This document shows positions 46,201 to 58,103 of a stretch of 64,000 nt of DNA, one piece after another. Every line of letters begins with the position of its first letter. The stretch's first letter is position 1. Origin of the DNA: Typha latifolia. Its lineage: Eukaryota > Streptophyta > Magnoliopsida > Poales > Typhaceae. The position numbers were made by a program, and so were the translations under genes. Where the stretch lies: positions 8,631,001 through 8,695,000 of the forward strand of contig CM034099.1 of assembly GCA_019914945.1 (NCBI GenBank), written 5' to 3'. Under the pieces are notes generated by a model. The model saw only the letters and a list, made by a program, of their open reading frames with translations, searched no databases and was not told the DNA's origin.

Positions 46201-48764
46201 GAACCACATTTACAGAAAGCATGTCAGTGTCAAGTTGCCACTCATAATTATCCTAAATGTGGGCAAGATATCTGCATTTGCATTATGCTTATCCTGATAC
46301 AGCATTTATGCACTATGTTTTTCGTTGATAATCTCGGTACAAGCATCGTCTTAATAACTATAGAATAAACTGATGTGTGACATGTTATGCTCTTTGTTAA
46401 TATGTGCCTTAATCCCAAACTTAGATTTTAAATTATGGACAAGATCAACTCCCAACCACTCTTGGTACCGGTTTATATGGTTTAAGGGAATTAAGCCTTT
46501 AATTCAGTCTCTTCAGGACTTTCCACTGAGTCACATGGAATCAGATCCAGTTTTAAGTTTAAACTGCCATTTGGAGTGTTTGAGGAAAATATCTTGATTC
46601 TTGAAACATTCAAGAACTCATACATGTCTACCGAAGAGAATAAACAGCTCTTATTCCTGTTCAGGATTAAAATATTAAATGCTAGACTGATTAGAGAAAA
46701 ACTAAAAGTGAGATATATGTACAACTAGAAAAACCAATATATCAAGAAGGCCTTCTGTTAATGAGTTCAACAAACTAACATTCACCTCGCTCTTAATGCG
46801 ATCTAAAGAGAAAAAAAGGGGAGCAAATGCATCAGCCAGTTATCAATAGTTAATGACATTAGATTGAAGCAATATCTGAGTTTATTTAAGTAACTGCTTA
46901 ACAAAGTTCAAAAGTATTCTTCTCCTCTGAATAGTTGTTATTTGTCACCTAGGGCTGTCAGGTTTGACGAGCAGCTCGGGCTCGGCTCGGGCTTGGCTCG
47001 GGTGAAGCTCGAGTCCGGCTCGGATCGATCAGAGCTGAGCCGAGCCCGAGCCATCATAATAGGCTCGAAATTAATATCGAGCCGAGCCTGAGCTGGAGCC
47101 GGCTCGCTCAGGCTCGGCTCGATAGGCTCGATAGCCTGACTCCATATGACTAAGGACACGTGGCATAAAGAAATATTGCCACGTGTCCCTCACTAACTCA
47201 TTCTCACCCGTAACACAATATTCATCACCCTCACCTACCCCACCCTCACCTACCCTCACCTACCCCACCCTCATTAATTACTTCACCTTTCCCATCACCA
47301 CCTTCCCCATCCTCAATTCCCCACCCCACCCTCATCTTCACTCTCACCCTCATCCACCTGATCACCTTCACTCTTCCCTCCCCGTCGGCCTCCATCGGCA
47401 ACGACGGCAAGCCACCACCACGGCGCCACGCCTTCCTCTCCGTCGGCCTCCTCCTCCTCCTCCTCCTCTTCCTCCTTCGTCGTTGGCCTCCTCCATTCGT
47501 CTCCGACTCCTTCGGCAAGCCGCTGTCCATGTCGCCACCGCCCACGTCGCCACCGGCCCACGTCGCCACCGCCTCTAATCGAGCTCGAGCTTTGCTCGCC
47601 TCGCCTCGAGCTCGCTTAGGCTCGGCTCGAGCTCGGCTCGGGTTGAGCTGAGCCGAGCCTGAGCAACATTATGAGGCTCGAAACTAATTTTGAGCCGAGC
47701 CTGAGCCAGAGCAGGCTCGCTCAGGCTCGGCTCGTTTACACCCCTATTGTCACCTGCTAGCTATATCAATCAATTCAAGTCAATAAGCAGGAAGTTTCTC
47801 ATGCAGAGTTTAATAAGAAACAGGCAATGCTTATAAAATTACCTGAATGCTGCAATCACGCTCCCCAAAATGAACAACATTTCCATACATGTCTGCAAGA
47901 ACCTGTTATGACCAGGCAAGGATCTATGTTAGACTTGCACATCCAAAAGTGAACATAAAGCAAACGAGAACAAAGGATGCACTACTACATCTAATTTATT
48001 CACCTATTTGTATGAAGTAGCATTACACGATATTTTCTGCAAAAGCAATAAACTGATTCACACATGATTATTTTTTATCGAACATGTAAACATTATGTAG
48101 GTCGAACATGTGAACATCATCTGCAATAAAAATAGAAATAATACTATTCATGATTTTTTTTTCTGTTTCTATGATTAAGCACACTAACATTATTCCGTAG
48201 CAACTTGCAGAATTTTTTCAGCCAAATTAATACTAATTTTGGACTTCGAAGTTCTGGAAAAATGCCATGTGCTATATAGAATTATAGGTGTTGGAAAACA
48301 ATTGCTGAATCAAAATTATGCTGAGTTGCAGAAACATCAGCAAATTACAATCAAGTAACGGAAAATGTATACAACATCTGTTTAAAAGAATATCAGAATG
48401 TTGTTTATAAATTTACACTCATAAAATAATGCCAAAGAAAACAGAAGAACCTGAATGATCAGTTTGCACAAGATCGAATTATTTCATTAATCATACTATT
48501 TAAGCCTCAAATATCTTAGGAACATGGAGAGAAGCTTTTTCCAAGTGCAATGCATATATTATTAGTCTTATCAATTACCTGAAATTCAATATGCCTTGGA
48601 TTCTTGATGTACTTCTCTAGATAAACCCCATCATTACCAAATGCAGCTGCTGCTTCACTCTTCGCTTGCTGCAGAAACCCATACCAGTGAGTTTTATTCA
48701 GAACATAATTACAAGAAACTCTACATTCCAAAAGTTTAGAACTGTTTGAAAGAAGGAACTCAGA

Positions 48765-48798
<34 letters not shown>

Positions 48799-51700
48799 AT
48801 TAGTAAAGAAGCTATCAAGTTGCACAATGGTGGAACATGGAAGTCAGATTCATATCTTAGCATCCAAAGATCCAGATAGCAGATCATTTGCCATATTAGT
48901 TGGATGATTTTTAATTCATTAGCAGCATAAACTGCATGCATCTTGCATCTTTTTGCAGAAATCTTTAGCACACAGAATAAGTCATATAAACCCTTTAGTC
49001 TTTACACAAGTAAAAGGACTGACAAGCACACAGAAGAGTGTACCTGTATCATATCACATCCATCTGAAGTCATCATTGTAAGAACCGGAAAAAAAAAAAG
49101 TGTTGAGAGAGGAGGGTGCACGTGCTCTGCATGTGCAGCCCCCTCCCCTCTCCCTCTCCGGCACGCGATGAGGCGCAGCAGAGATCTCGCCGAATCCGAA
49201 TTAAATTAGATTTGGATTTTTAATCTATAAATTAAACCCTAATTCTCTCTCTCTCCTCAACCCCCCACACACACACAGCCTCATTTTCCCTTTTCTTCTT
49301 CTCCTCCTTCATTTTCTTCTTTCTCACCGTCAGAGTCACGCATGGAATCGGTCTGCCGGAGTGCCGCCGGAGCCATGGGAGACAACCATGTGACTCCTTG
49401 GTAAGCCCTCTCCCACCTCTCAATTTTAATTAAAGTTTAATAAGGTAAAATGAAAATACCTAAATTGAGTTTTGCGGCTTCATCGGCAAATCAGGCTGAT
49501 CGGCAGCTTTGGACTGCTACTGTTCGTGCTTAAGAGCTCCAAGTCGTTGGCATTACGCCATGGTTGCCTTCTGGGAAAACCCTCGTGGCTCCAGTCGTCG
49601 TCGGCTTTGGAGTCGGCCGTCTGCGGTGGATTCTCCTCCACCTTGTGAGGACGACGAAGTCGTGAGAGAGAGAGAGAGTCGAGGGGCTTGAGAGTGGTCG
49701 TGAACCGCCGCTGGCGGTCACTCTCTCCCTCAACTTTTCTCTTCCTCGTGTCGGTCGTGGGAAGAAAAGAAATTGGGTGGGGCTCAGGTTTAACCCAAGC
49801 CAACCCTTTTCTTTTGAGTTCGGGTTCGGGTTCGGGTTTGGATTTCGGATCCAAAAACCCGACCCGAACTACTTAAATGGGTGGGCTGCGGGTTAGCCCA
49901 TAGCCCAATCCACTTATTTTGGCTGGGTCTTGGCCTAGCCCGATTAGTTTTATTTTTTTGGAATGAGTCGGGCCAGTAGTAGCCTAGCCCAATCCAATGG
50001 GTAATTTAACCCATTTTAGTTCTTTTTTAAATTTTAAAAATATTGATATTATTCAAATTGAAAATTGTATTATTATTTATTATTAAAAGTGGTGATTTTT
50101 AGTACGTGAGCTAGAGATTTGAGATTTCGGTTGTCTTGCCTAGACTCAAGTGAGTGGGTTCACTCACATATTTATTTTATATATTTCGTACCTTTGTCGA
50201 CCATATAATTTTCTTGTGTGCAAAAATTATTTATTTCATCCTTACGTACAAATTTAATTGTTACATTTTTTGTGTACATTTAATCATTATACTCAGTGCA
50301 TCGCCATACCTTGTGCAAATATTAAATTTTAGTGAAAAAAAAAATGAGACTAGTATTGGTATGACTTAGAGAACAGTCTTGGTATAAATTGCTTGCGGTT
50401 TTCCGTGATGACTCAAGTTTATCTAAAAGCCCAGGGAAAAAGTCGTAAATCGATCACCTGCGATGACTCTAGCGGGGTTAGGGAACAGTCCTAGGATGAA
50501 TGAGAAATTTTCTAGGTGACTCTAATTTATCTCAATGGTTAGTGAAAAAGACAGAGTGTGCTGATCACATAATGATACCATCTAATGACCCTAACCGGAT
50601 CAGCTATGAATAAAAGTCCCGAGCATCATCTCGAGGTAACTTCTAGTTGATGTGGATCTACAGGGTATAGATCCATTGAGACATATGACAGTATAAATAT
50701 TGGAAAGATGTTAATATGTTGAAACTGTGCAAGGTTACAAGTTGTGACTCTATATTGTTATCATTATCATTATTTAAAGAGCATGCCTATTACAAATTAT
50801 TATGTATATTGTTGATTTTAGTTTTTTTTTAATTTATTTGGTTTTCAAGTGGATTCCACTCACTGAGCTATAGTTGTTGGCTCATGGATTTCTTTTTTTA
50901 TTTATTTATTTATCTATCTCAGGTAATAGTTAGCGTGGCGACTGAGCGAAACGTACCCGGATTCCACCTCTACTTAGCATCCACCTATTTACTTTTTCGC
51001 TCTTTTGAATCTTATGCTTTAGATTATAAGCTAAATTTATTTCATTTAGAGACTCATAAAACAATGACATTGTTTTATAATTATTGCAATTAGTTTAAAT
51101 TTAATAAAGCAGATCTTCGTTTATTTATTTTTGTCATCGTACACTTAGAAAGTATTAATAAGGCTTCGTGTATCTCAAGCATATTGAGGTGCATGGTCAT
51201 GATTCCTATTTCGGGTCGTGACAATCATAATGATTTCATAAGATCACAATGGGAAAACAAAAGGAACAAAAAAAGAGTGAACTAGAAAGGAGTATCTATT
51301 AGTTCCTTGTCATTTTATTACTCGCCAGGCATGATTGACAAAATACAACAGGCCCTATACATATAGAAACATAAAGATTTTGTAGATCGTATTGCAATTT
51401 GCAAGCACTACAAAATCTTCAAACTAAAATATTCTCACAACCGGATAATACTAAATGCAGAAGGTTGAAAAGAACCAAAAGTTTGGTTCCAACTATTCAG
51501 GGTCGACTTGTGAAAAAAGACGATTTTAGCACGACACACTAAAATAGTTTGGGCACATGGCATACCTGAAGCAGCTTAACAAATTCGTCAGGTTCGTTAG
51601 CTAGACGCATTCCACGGCCGCCACCACCAGCTGTTGCCTACAAAGCAAAGAAGAAAATCGTAACATGAGACAAGATTAATTGGATCTGCCGCCATTAGAG

Positions 51701-54700
51701 AAAACAGTTGCTCTCAATATGAAAGCTAAGAGGACTCTCTACACTTCAAAACTAGAAAATAAGAATTTAGTGAAGAAAAAAAATCTAGCTTACTTAACAA
51801 GAGTCCAATTTCAAGTAATCGACAGTAACCAAACTTGCAAGGAAATAATTTCCGCACTTCAAATCTAGAAATTAAAATTTTAATGAAGAAAAAAAAAATC
51901 TAGCTTACTTAAACAAAAACCCATTTAAAAGGAGTTGACAGGAACCAAACTTGCACAGAAATAAATTCCGCGCAATGAAAATACTGGAGTCACTTTCTCT
52001 AAATATTCAAAAGGACAGTTCCAAACTTTTGGAATAATTTACTAAAACTATAAACTGATTTAAAATACAAAGAAATAACACTATAGAGCAATGAGTATAC
52101 CATCCATTGCCAGCTGATATTAAGCCTCACTAGAGTCACAAGGCAACTCATCTTATTGTTCTACAAGATATTTATGTAGGAATTCAGATTGGTGTTCTTG
52201 TTGCTCTTGGCAGGCATAAGAAACTATTGTATTATAAATGCCTCAAGCAATACTTTCTTATTATAATTTCCCAGTAAAATGAACATTTAAATCTCAAAAT
52301 TCATGCATGTGAAAGCGCAGAAAACTCATGGTGACCAAATATTAACTTTTTTGTCAAGGCAATCAGATCATAAGATAAAAATGATGTAATCTTTTTGTTT
52401 GAATCTTGAATCCTCTTATTCACACCAATGATACATAAAAAAGAGGTCATATAAAACCATGGTAAGCAAGATATAATAAAGTTCTTACTTCAGATCACAT
52501 TTTCCCAATCTTCAACAAGAAGAAAAAAATAAAGACAGAAAACAAAGCTTCCTATGATCTGTAAACCACCGTGATGTATTTCTTTTTTTTTTTGACTTGA
52601 AACAAAGCATCCACTTCTATGGCCGGTGTGCCAAGCATGTTTTTTTTATTAAACTAAGTAATATGGCATATGAGGAGGTTTTAATACAAATTACCAGACA
52701 AGCAAGATACCTTGATCATCACGGGGAAACCAATCTCATGGGCTAGCTTGACAGCTTCCTCTGTTGACTGCAAATATTAGGTCAGATCAGATCACCAAAT
52801 CAAGAAGCAATATAGATTTTAAGATTTCAAAAAGGATGCTCAATGAAAATTTTGAAGTGAGGTTATATTCAAGAAAGTATCAGAGTACCTGCAATAATCC
52901 CTCACTCCCAGGTACAGTTGGGACTCCAGCTTTTTTCATTGTTTCCCTAGCTGTAGATTTGTCACCCATAACCCGAATGCTGTCAGGCTGCCAAAGCATG
53001 CATGCATTTCATTTTTATAATAATATAAGATCTTTACTGAAGTATGGAAAAAGACTTGAAGCACACCTAATTGCTAGCATCAGATTATTTACAATGTGGT
53101 TTAGGCAGTAAAAGTTTAAATAAACTTACTGCACTGCCCTAATGGCAGATGGGATGAACAAAACAGTACAAAATTTGCCCTGCACTAGGGTGAATGGTCT
53201 ACTGCGGCTGGAAGTATGCAAAGCAGAAATGCCAGAAAAAAGACCATTGCATAAGGAAATCCTTTTTGAGTCACAGTTCCTCATGTTCAAGCAAGTTATT
53301 AAAATTTCATATTTCATTCCTTGATACATATAGAAGGTTGTTTGAAAATAAATTTTGATCAAATCATTGCTAAATCCTGTATTTTTCAAGGTCATTTTAT
53401 TGCTTTAATTCTCTTACTCAGCATCAAGCCACAATCTTGAATATAATATAATTTGAGTTACAAGTAGTTAAGACTTGGAATCCATCCCAACAATTCAATA
53501 CATTACCTTCTTGTCTTACTAGACAAGAATGGGTCACCATAAATCTGCTTAAAAATACTGCTCACGCATGATTTAATCCCACATGATTGTTGACATGTAT
53601 ACTTGCAGACACTTCACATCCATTTCCCATGTGGCTTAATCCTTGTCTTCTCATTATTTTCAGCAGTTCATGTAATTAGATTTATTTCTAAAAAAATCTC
53701 AACTCATGCCTTCTGCCAATGAGCGCTTACAAATGTGATACAGACCATAATATTTATTATATGCTCTTAATTTTCCTGAACTCTTATCTTTGTATTCTTC
53801 CAAGATATAGGATTGTCCCGCAAGTGCATACAGAAACCCTCCAACTCAGAAATTCCTCTTAATTAATAAAACAATGATTAGCAATAGAGTTCCTTCTCTA
53901 GATCATTTTGACCTGTTAGATATCAACCATCTTTTACATGTAGTCATGCACCTTCCTTTCCAACAAATTTAACTACTAAAGATCAAACTTATGCTTCGTC
54001 CAACTAGTAATCACATCCCTGAAACTTGATACACCACAATCATCCATGGACCATTACACAAGTAATCAGTTCGTACTGCATGTGATGTTATTGCACTTAT
54101 CCATCAAGTACTTAGTTATGAATTTATTGAGAACATCATACATCACAGATATAGACCTTCCACCTCAGATTAGATAACACCATCCACCATAAATGGTAAA
54201 TTATTCACAAATATAAAATAAATAATAGATGAAAAGTACCTTAAGTCATACTCATTTCGTAAAAAAATAATATGTAGAAAGATTGCTTACATTAGGCCCA
54301 ATGAAATTGATCCCATGCTCCTTGCAGATATCAACAAAACCAGCATTTTCAGCCAGGAAACCATACCCAGGATGCAACATCGTGCATCCACGGCTAACAG
54401 CAGCAGATAAAACATTTGGGATAAAGAGATATCTGTCACCACAAAGACACATGATAAAGCTTTTTTTTCCAATGGTTATCTCCCAGTTAATACATTAAAA
54501 GAAAATTGTTAAGAAGGACAATACTTAGATAACAATACCAGTTTACAGAATTGGAGAAAGGAAATGTTTGGCAGAAGTAGCAGGATGATGATTTTGCAAT
54601 AGGTTTATATATACAGCTCTCAGCTTACAGAAACAAACACATCACTTACGATTGACTACTTGGTGCTTCACCAATGCAAACAGACTCATCTGCAAGTCGC

Positions 54701-55933
54701 ACGTGAAGAGCATCTTGATCTATTGTGGAGTAAACTGCAACACATGGTATGCCCATCTCATGTGCAGTTCGAATCACCCGGACTGCAATTTCACCTCTAT
54801 TGGCCACAAGAATCTTCTCATCCCGGCATGTTGCACCAAGAGCTCCTCCGCATTTCCTTGAGATTCTTACTGCACGAGCAGTTCGTTGACTGGGAAGGCT
54901 TATCTTGCGGAAGTTTGGAGAATTTCCCACCATAAAACTACATTGTGAGCTCCTTATTCCTCTAGCAGGTCCGATGAATAACCCCTTTCTCACAGAAATG
55001 TCATGAATTTAGGTCGACAAAGAATGACTTAGAAAAGGTCATAATGAAATCAAGCTCAAACAAGTGCAGAAGAATTGCACAGACAAAACCAAAAACAAGA
55101 GCCAAATTACATCATTCAGAAACAGTATACATCAGATATCTGAATTTTTAAACACATAATTAAGTGAATAGCAATAAATAATCATTCAATAGACTAAGTA
55201 CAAAGAGATTGATAATACTTGAATTCAAAATCGTATGACAAGCAGAACCCAAGAGCAACATTGCTCGCTACTCCAAAGATACAATTAAGACCAACTACAA
55301 GCATGCAACTCTTACCCAATGCAGTCAAGACTTCTAAGATCCTGAACTGTTAGAACAGGCATCATAAGTAGAAAAAAAAACCTCAAATGGGATAATATTG
55401 GAACCCTATCAAGCCAGATTCAATTGATTCTATTTGGTATAAATTCAACTGAAATCATAGAGAACTGTATTCACTTTCTTGGGAAAAGGAGAGAGTAAGG
55501 CTTTAAACCTTTCGTTTTCAAGGTACATTTAAGAACTAGAATTTCAACAATCAAATGAAATTTATACTAACAATATCTAATTTTTTTTTCCCACTTATAG
55601 AGATCATTCAATCAATTGAACTTATTATTGGTTATTTTACTTCGGAATGCCTAATTTGAGAAAATGAAACTTCTAAATTCATTTAATTCTCTCTTTTTTC
55701 CAGGTTCCAAAAGTAGAATGTAAATGACTTAAGAGCAAACCATGCAAACTTTAATCTATCAAATATCAGAAACCAACATATAACAATATAGTTATTATAT
55801 ATATGTCCATCTAAGAACACTGGCAGCATAAACACTCGAAAATAAACCTAATTTAGAAAATCGAAGATCTAAGCAATGGGTGCCAACTTACAGGTGGCGA
55901 GCTGACAGACTTGCAGACGAGCAACGAGTCCAT
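43285..55933 (-). CDS. CAC2: Plastid acetyl-CoA carboxylase biotin carboxylase subunit, 16 exons, 535 aa
   Basis: This subunit uses ATP and bicarbonate to carboxylate biotin on BCCP, the first half-reaction of the heteromeric plastid ACCase that makes malonyl-CoA. Exons: 55933-55892, 54984-54650, 54432-54291, 52987-52889, 52767-52711, 51637-51566, 48668-48579, 47902-47843, 46021-45836, 45728-45636, 45567-45486, 45243-45137, 44913-44838, 44243-44197, 44099-44037 and 43341-43285 (TAA). Residues 1 to about 68 form a Ser/Arg-rich transit peptide. Then come [15 protein letters not shown] (71-85), [13 protein letters not shown], the ATP-grasp loop [11 protein letters not shown] (226-236), [13 protein letters not shown] [12 protein letters not shown], and [14 protein letters not shown] (355-368). 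The order and exon joints agree with Arabidopsis CAC2. The least certain joints are the exon 2 acceptor (gagaaag|GGG) and the terminal exon [18 protein letters not shown]. Partner subunits are not in the window. Confidence 0.95.
46950..47746. mobile_element. hAT-like non-autonomous element in biotin carboxylase intron 8
   Basis: The element is 797 bp and is flanked by the exact 8 bp direct repeat ttgtcacc at 46942-46949 and 47747-47754, the target length of hAT transposons. Its ends are TAGGGCTGTCAGGTTTGACG and, inverted from the right, TAGGGGTGTAAACGAGCC, an imperfect terminal inverted repeat. Both arms are gagccgagcc-rich and share a 90 bp direct repeat (47032-47121 and 47645-47734). The centre (about 47126-47585) is unrelated: a CACGTG palindrome, ctcaccta repeats, and a pyrimidine-rich, cctcctcct segment. 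The 131-codon plus-strand frame at 47183-47578 is low-complexity Pro/His/Arg. No transposase is present. Confidence 0.85.
47154..47188. promoter_or_regulatory. Perfect 12 bp inverted repeat containing G-boxes
   Basis: ggacacgtggca (47154-47165) and its exact complement tgccacgtgtcc (47177-47188) are separated by 11 bases. Each arm holds CACGTG, the core bound by plant bZIP and bHLH factors. It sits in the cargo of the hAT-like element, inside an intron. A regulatory role is inference only. Confidence 0.6.
48767..48800. repeat. (TA)n run
   Basis: This is a short TA run followed by tgtatgtatat. It lies about 100 bp upstream (coding sense) of biotin carboxylase exon 7, within intron 6. Confidence 0.85.
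49077..51223 (+). mobile_element. Solo LTR in biotin carboxylase intron 6
   Basis: This 2147 bp element starts TGTAAGAACCGG and ends GGGTCGTGACA. It is flanked by the 5 bp direct repeat atcat at 49072-49076 and 51224-51228. No internal retrotransposon genes are present, so it is best read as an LTR left by recombination between two LTRs. It lies antisense to the host gene. It holds a cactcactgagct motif near 50858, at a position similar to that in the solo-LTR-like element at 14088-17701. The open frames at 49480-49876 are in low-complexity gggttcgggt / cccgaaccc sequence and are not genes. Confidence 0.85.
51638..52710 (-). other. Intron 5 of biotin carboxylase
   Basis: This is a 1.07 kb AT-rich intron. 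A direct duplication of about 100 bp is visible: 'aaaaaaaatctagcttactta.acaa' occurs near 51777 and 51893, followed in both by similar sequence (ttgacaggaaccaaacttgca / tcgacagtaaccaaacttgc). Nothing else is recognised. Confidence 0.6.
52988..54290 (-). other. Intron 3 of biotin carboxylase
   Basis: This is 1.3 kb of ordinary AT-rich intron sequence. Short frames here (53126-53395, 53142-53324) show no family. Confidence 0.6.
54985..55891 (-). other. Intron 1 of biotin carboxylase
   Basis: This 0.9 kb intron follows the 14-codon first exon. Donor gtaagt is canonical; the acceptor used here (aaag before GGG) has only a modest pyrimidine tract, so an alternative acceptor is possible. No other feature is seen. 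Confidence 0.55.
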
Positions 55934-57420
55934 ACTAGAATCGAATGCCTACAACCATGAGACGCATAGGAGGGGGGAAAAACATCCCACTTCAATTCAA
56001 GTAGAGAAATGGTAGAAAAAATGCCTTCTTTGGCGACCAAAACGGTAGATAACTACACAAACCGTGGGATCTGACGCAAGAAGTACCTGTCGAAATGGAG
56101 CAGAAACGTGATAGATTACAAGGATTCGTGGAGGGATGACAGGACGGCGTTGGAGAAGAGGAGGAGATCGTTAAAAGGACGAAGTAAGAGAGGGCGGTGG
56201 GATTAAGATGGGGATCGATGGAATCGAGGCGAGTGTGATGTGGGCGTGGGAAGCTCCGCCCTTTTCCTTTCATGCGAAAAGGAGTCCATCAAACGGGCTC
56301 GTCGATGGGAGTCAACTCGGGTTCGGATCGGATCGCATTTCGGGTCCAGGAAATGCATACCAATGGATCCATTTGGTTGTCCTGAATCCACTTTGAATGG
56401 TTCAAATCAGCTAATTGCTAGATGTATTGATCACGATTTGCCTGATCACAGGGTGCAATATGGTCTGATTGAGTCCCATTCCAACTTAATTAATTTTATA
56501 ATCTATTATCTCCTTAATCTTGTATTTTTTTAATCAAATTAGATTAAAAAAATATTATAATTTAATATTAGTCTAGGCTCATCCGTTATGTTTGATTAGT
56601 CACAATTAATGGCTCAAAAGTACGATACGAAGGCACAAAATCAATGGCTCAAAAGTTGTCGGAACTTTTTGTTTAAAAGTCTTAACACTCGATCTGTTTT
56701 TCTCTCTCTAGTACATAAATCCTAACTTATTGGATACCCATTTCTATGGATTCAGGTAAGGTAAGGGGGGAGTATCTATCATATGGCCCCATATTCTATG
56801 ACAACCCTACTTACCTACTAACGAAATTAGAACATTGTATGCCTTGTTAAAATTTTGGTTCAAAACTAAATATCAAGGATACCTAAGGGCTAAAGCTTGA
56901 CTCAAACTCATTACTGTTGGACTATTATAACAGTAAAAATGTGACGAAGAAGAGACTCTTTGCTGCATGCAATAAATTTTAGACAACTGGGGGCTCTTAG
57001 CACTCATTTTCTTTTATTATATCCATGTTTTCTTTTCTCTCAGTTATAAAAAAAAAAAGTCTTAACTACTCCTACTTACTAAAAATATATATCTATATAT
57101 AATTTTAGTGTATTAAAAGCATTGGGAAAAAAAAAAGTGATAGCTTCACAAAATCATACTATATTTTTTTCTAAATTTCTCACTTAATTATGTTATGGAA
57201 ACACACGGCAAACTAGGATGCAGAGAATACACGAGAGTAACAAACCATTACATTGAAACCAATAAATGTATACAAGTTGATAAAATCGACCGAACACTGC
57301 AACGCACCCAATATCTGCTATAAGAAAATGGTATACGTTCCCAAATTGGTATCAATTTGAAATGCTACCACTTCCTTTTTATTTCTTTCTAGTTTTGTAT
57401 TTCGAACATCTTGATGTTAA
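55934..57420. other. Biotin carboxylase upstream region and C4H 3' region
   Basis: From 55934 to about 56280 the sequence is mixed and probably holds the biotin carboxylase leader. From about 56500 to 57420 it is AT-rich and probably includes the C4H 3' untranslated region. A plus-strand frame at 56208-56533 has no family. Both genes lie on the minus strand, in head-to-tail order. Confidence 0.55.
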
Positions 57421-58066
57421 CTACGCTTCAATCGGCCGGAAGGCGATGACGGAGTGGTTCGCCAGGTGCAAGCTAAATTGGCCTCCTTTCTCCGTCACAT
57501 CAATCTTGTCGAGCCCCGGCGGCGGAAGTAATTCGAAACTCTTGACCAATTTCCCGACGACGATCCCCAAAATCGGCAACGCCAATATAATCCCGGGGCA
57601 ACTCCGCCGGCCGAACCCGAAGGGCAGGAACCTGTAGTCTACTTTGCCGCCGACAATCGCATCGACGCCTTCTTCCTCCTCCAAGAACCTCTCGGGCCTG
57701 AACTCCTCGGGTTTCGCCCACCACTCCGGGTTGTTCGCCAGCCACCACGCGTTCACCACCACCTTTGTTCCCTTGGGAATTGTGTATCCTCCCAGCTTCG
57801 CTTCCTCGAGGTTCATATGGGGGACTAGCAGCGGAATTGGGGAGTGGAGCCTTAGGGTTTCCTTCACAACGGCTTGCAAGTAGGGTAGCCTCTGTAGGTT
57901 AGCCTCCGACACCGGCTCGTCGCCGAGGACGTCGTTGATCTCCCGTCGAATCTTGTCTTGGACGGCCGGATGGTTCACTATCTCGGCGATAATCCACTCC
58001 ATTGACCACAGTGTAGTCTCTATGGCTGCAAAGTTCATCATCAATTCCTTCAGTTTAGCTATAGAC

Positions 58067-58103
<37 letters not shown>

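Noticed and set aside
47183..47578. 131-codon Pro/His/Arg-rich frame in the hAT-like element
   Set aside because: Low complexity with open frames on both strands; no domain. Better explained as captured pyrimidine-rich DNA.
49480..49876. Overlapping frames of 60-124 codons
   Set aside because: They lie within the solo LTR and are driven by gggttcgggt / cccgaaccc repeats.
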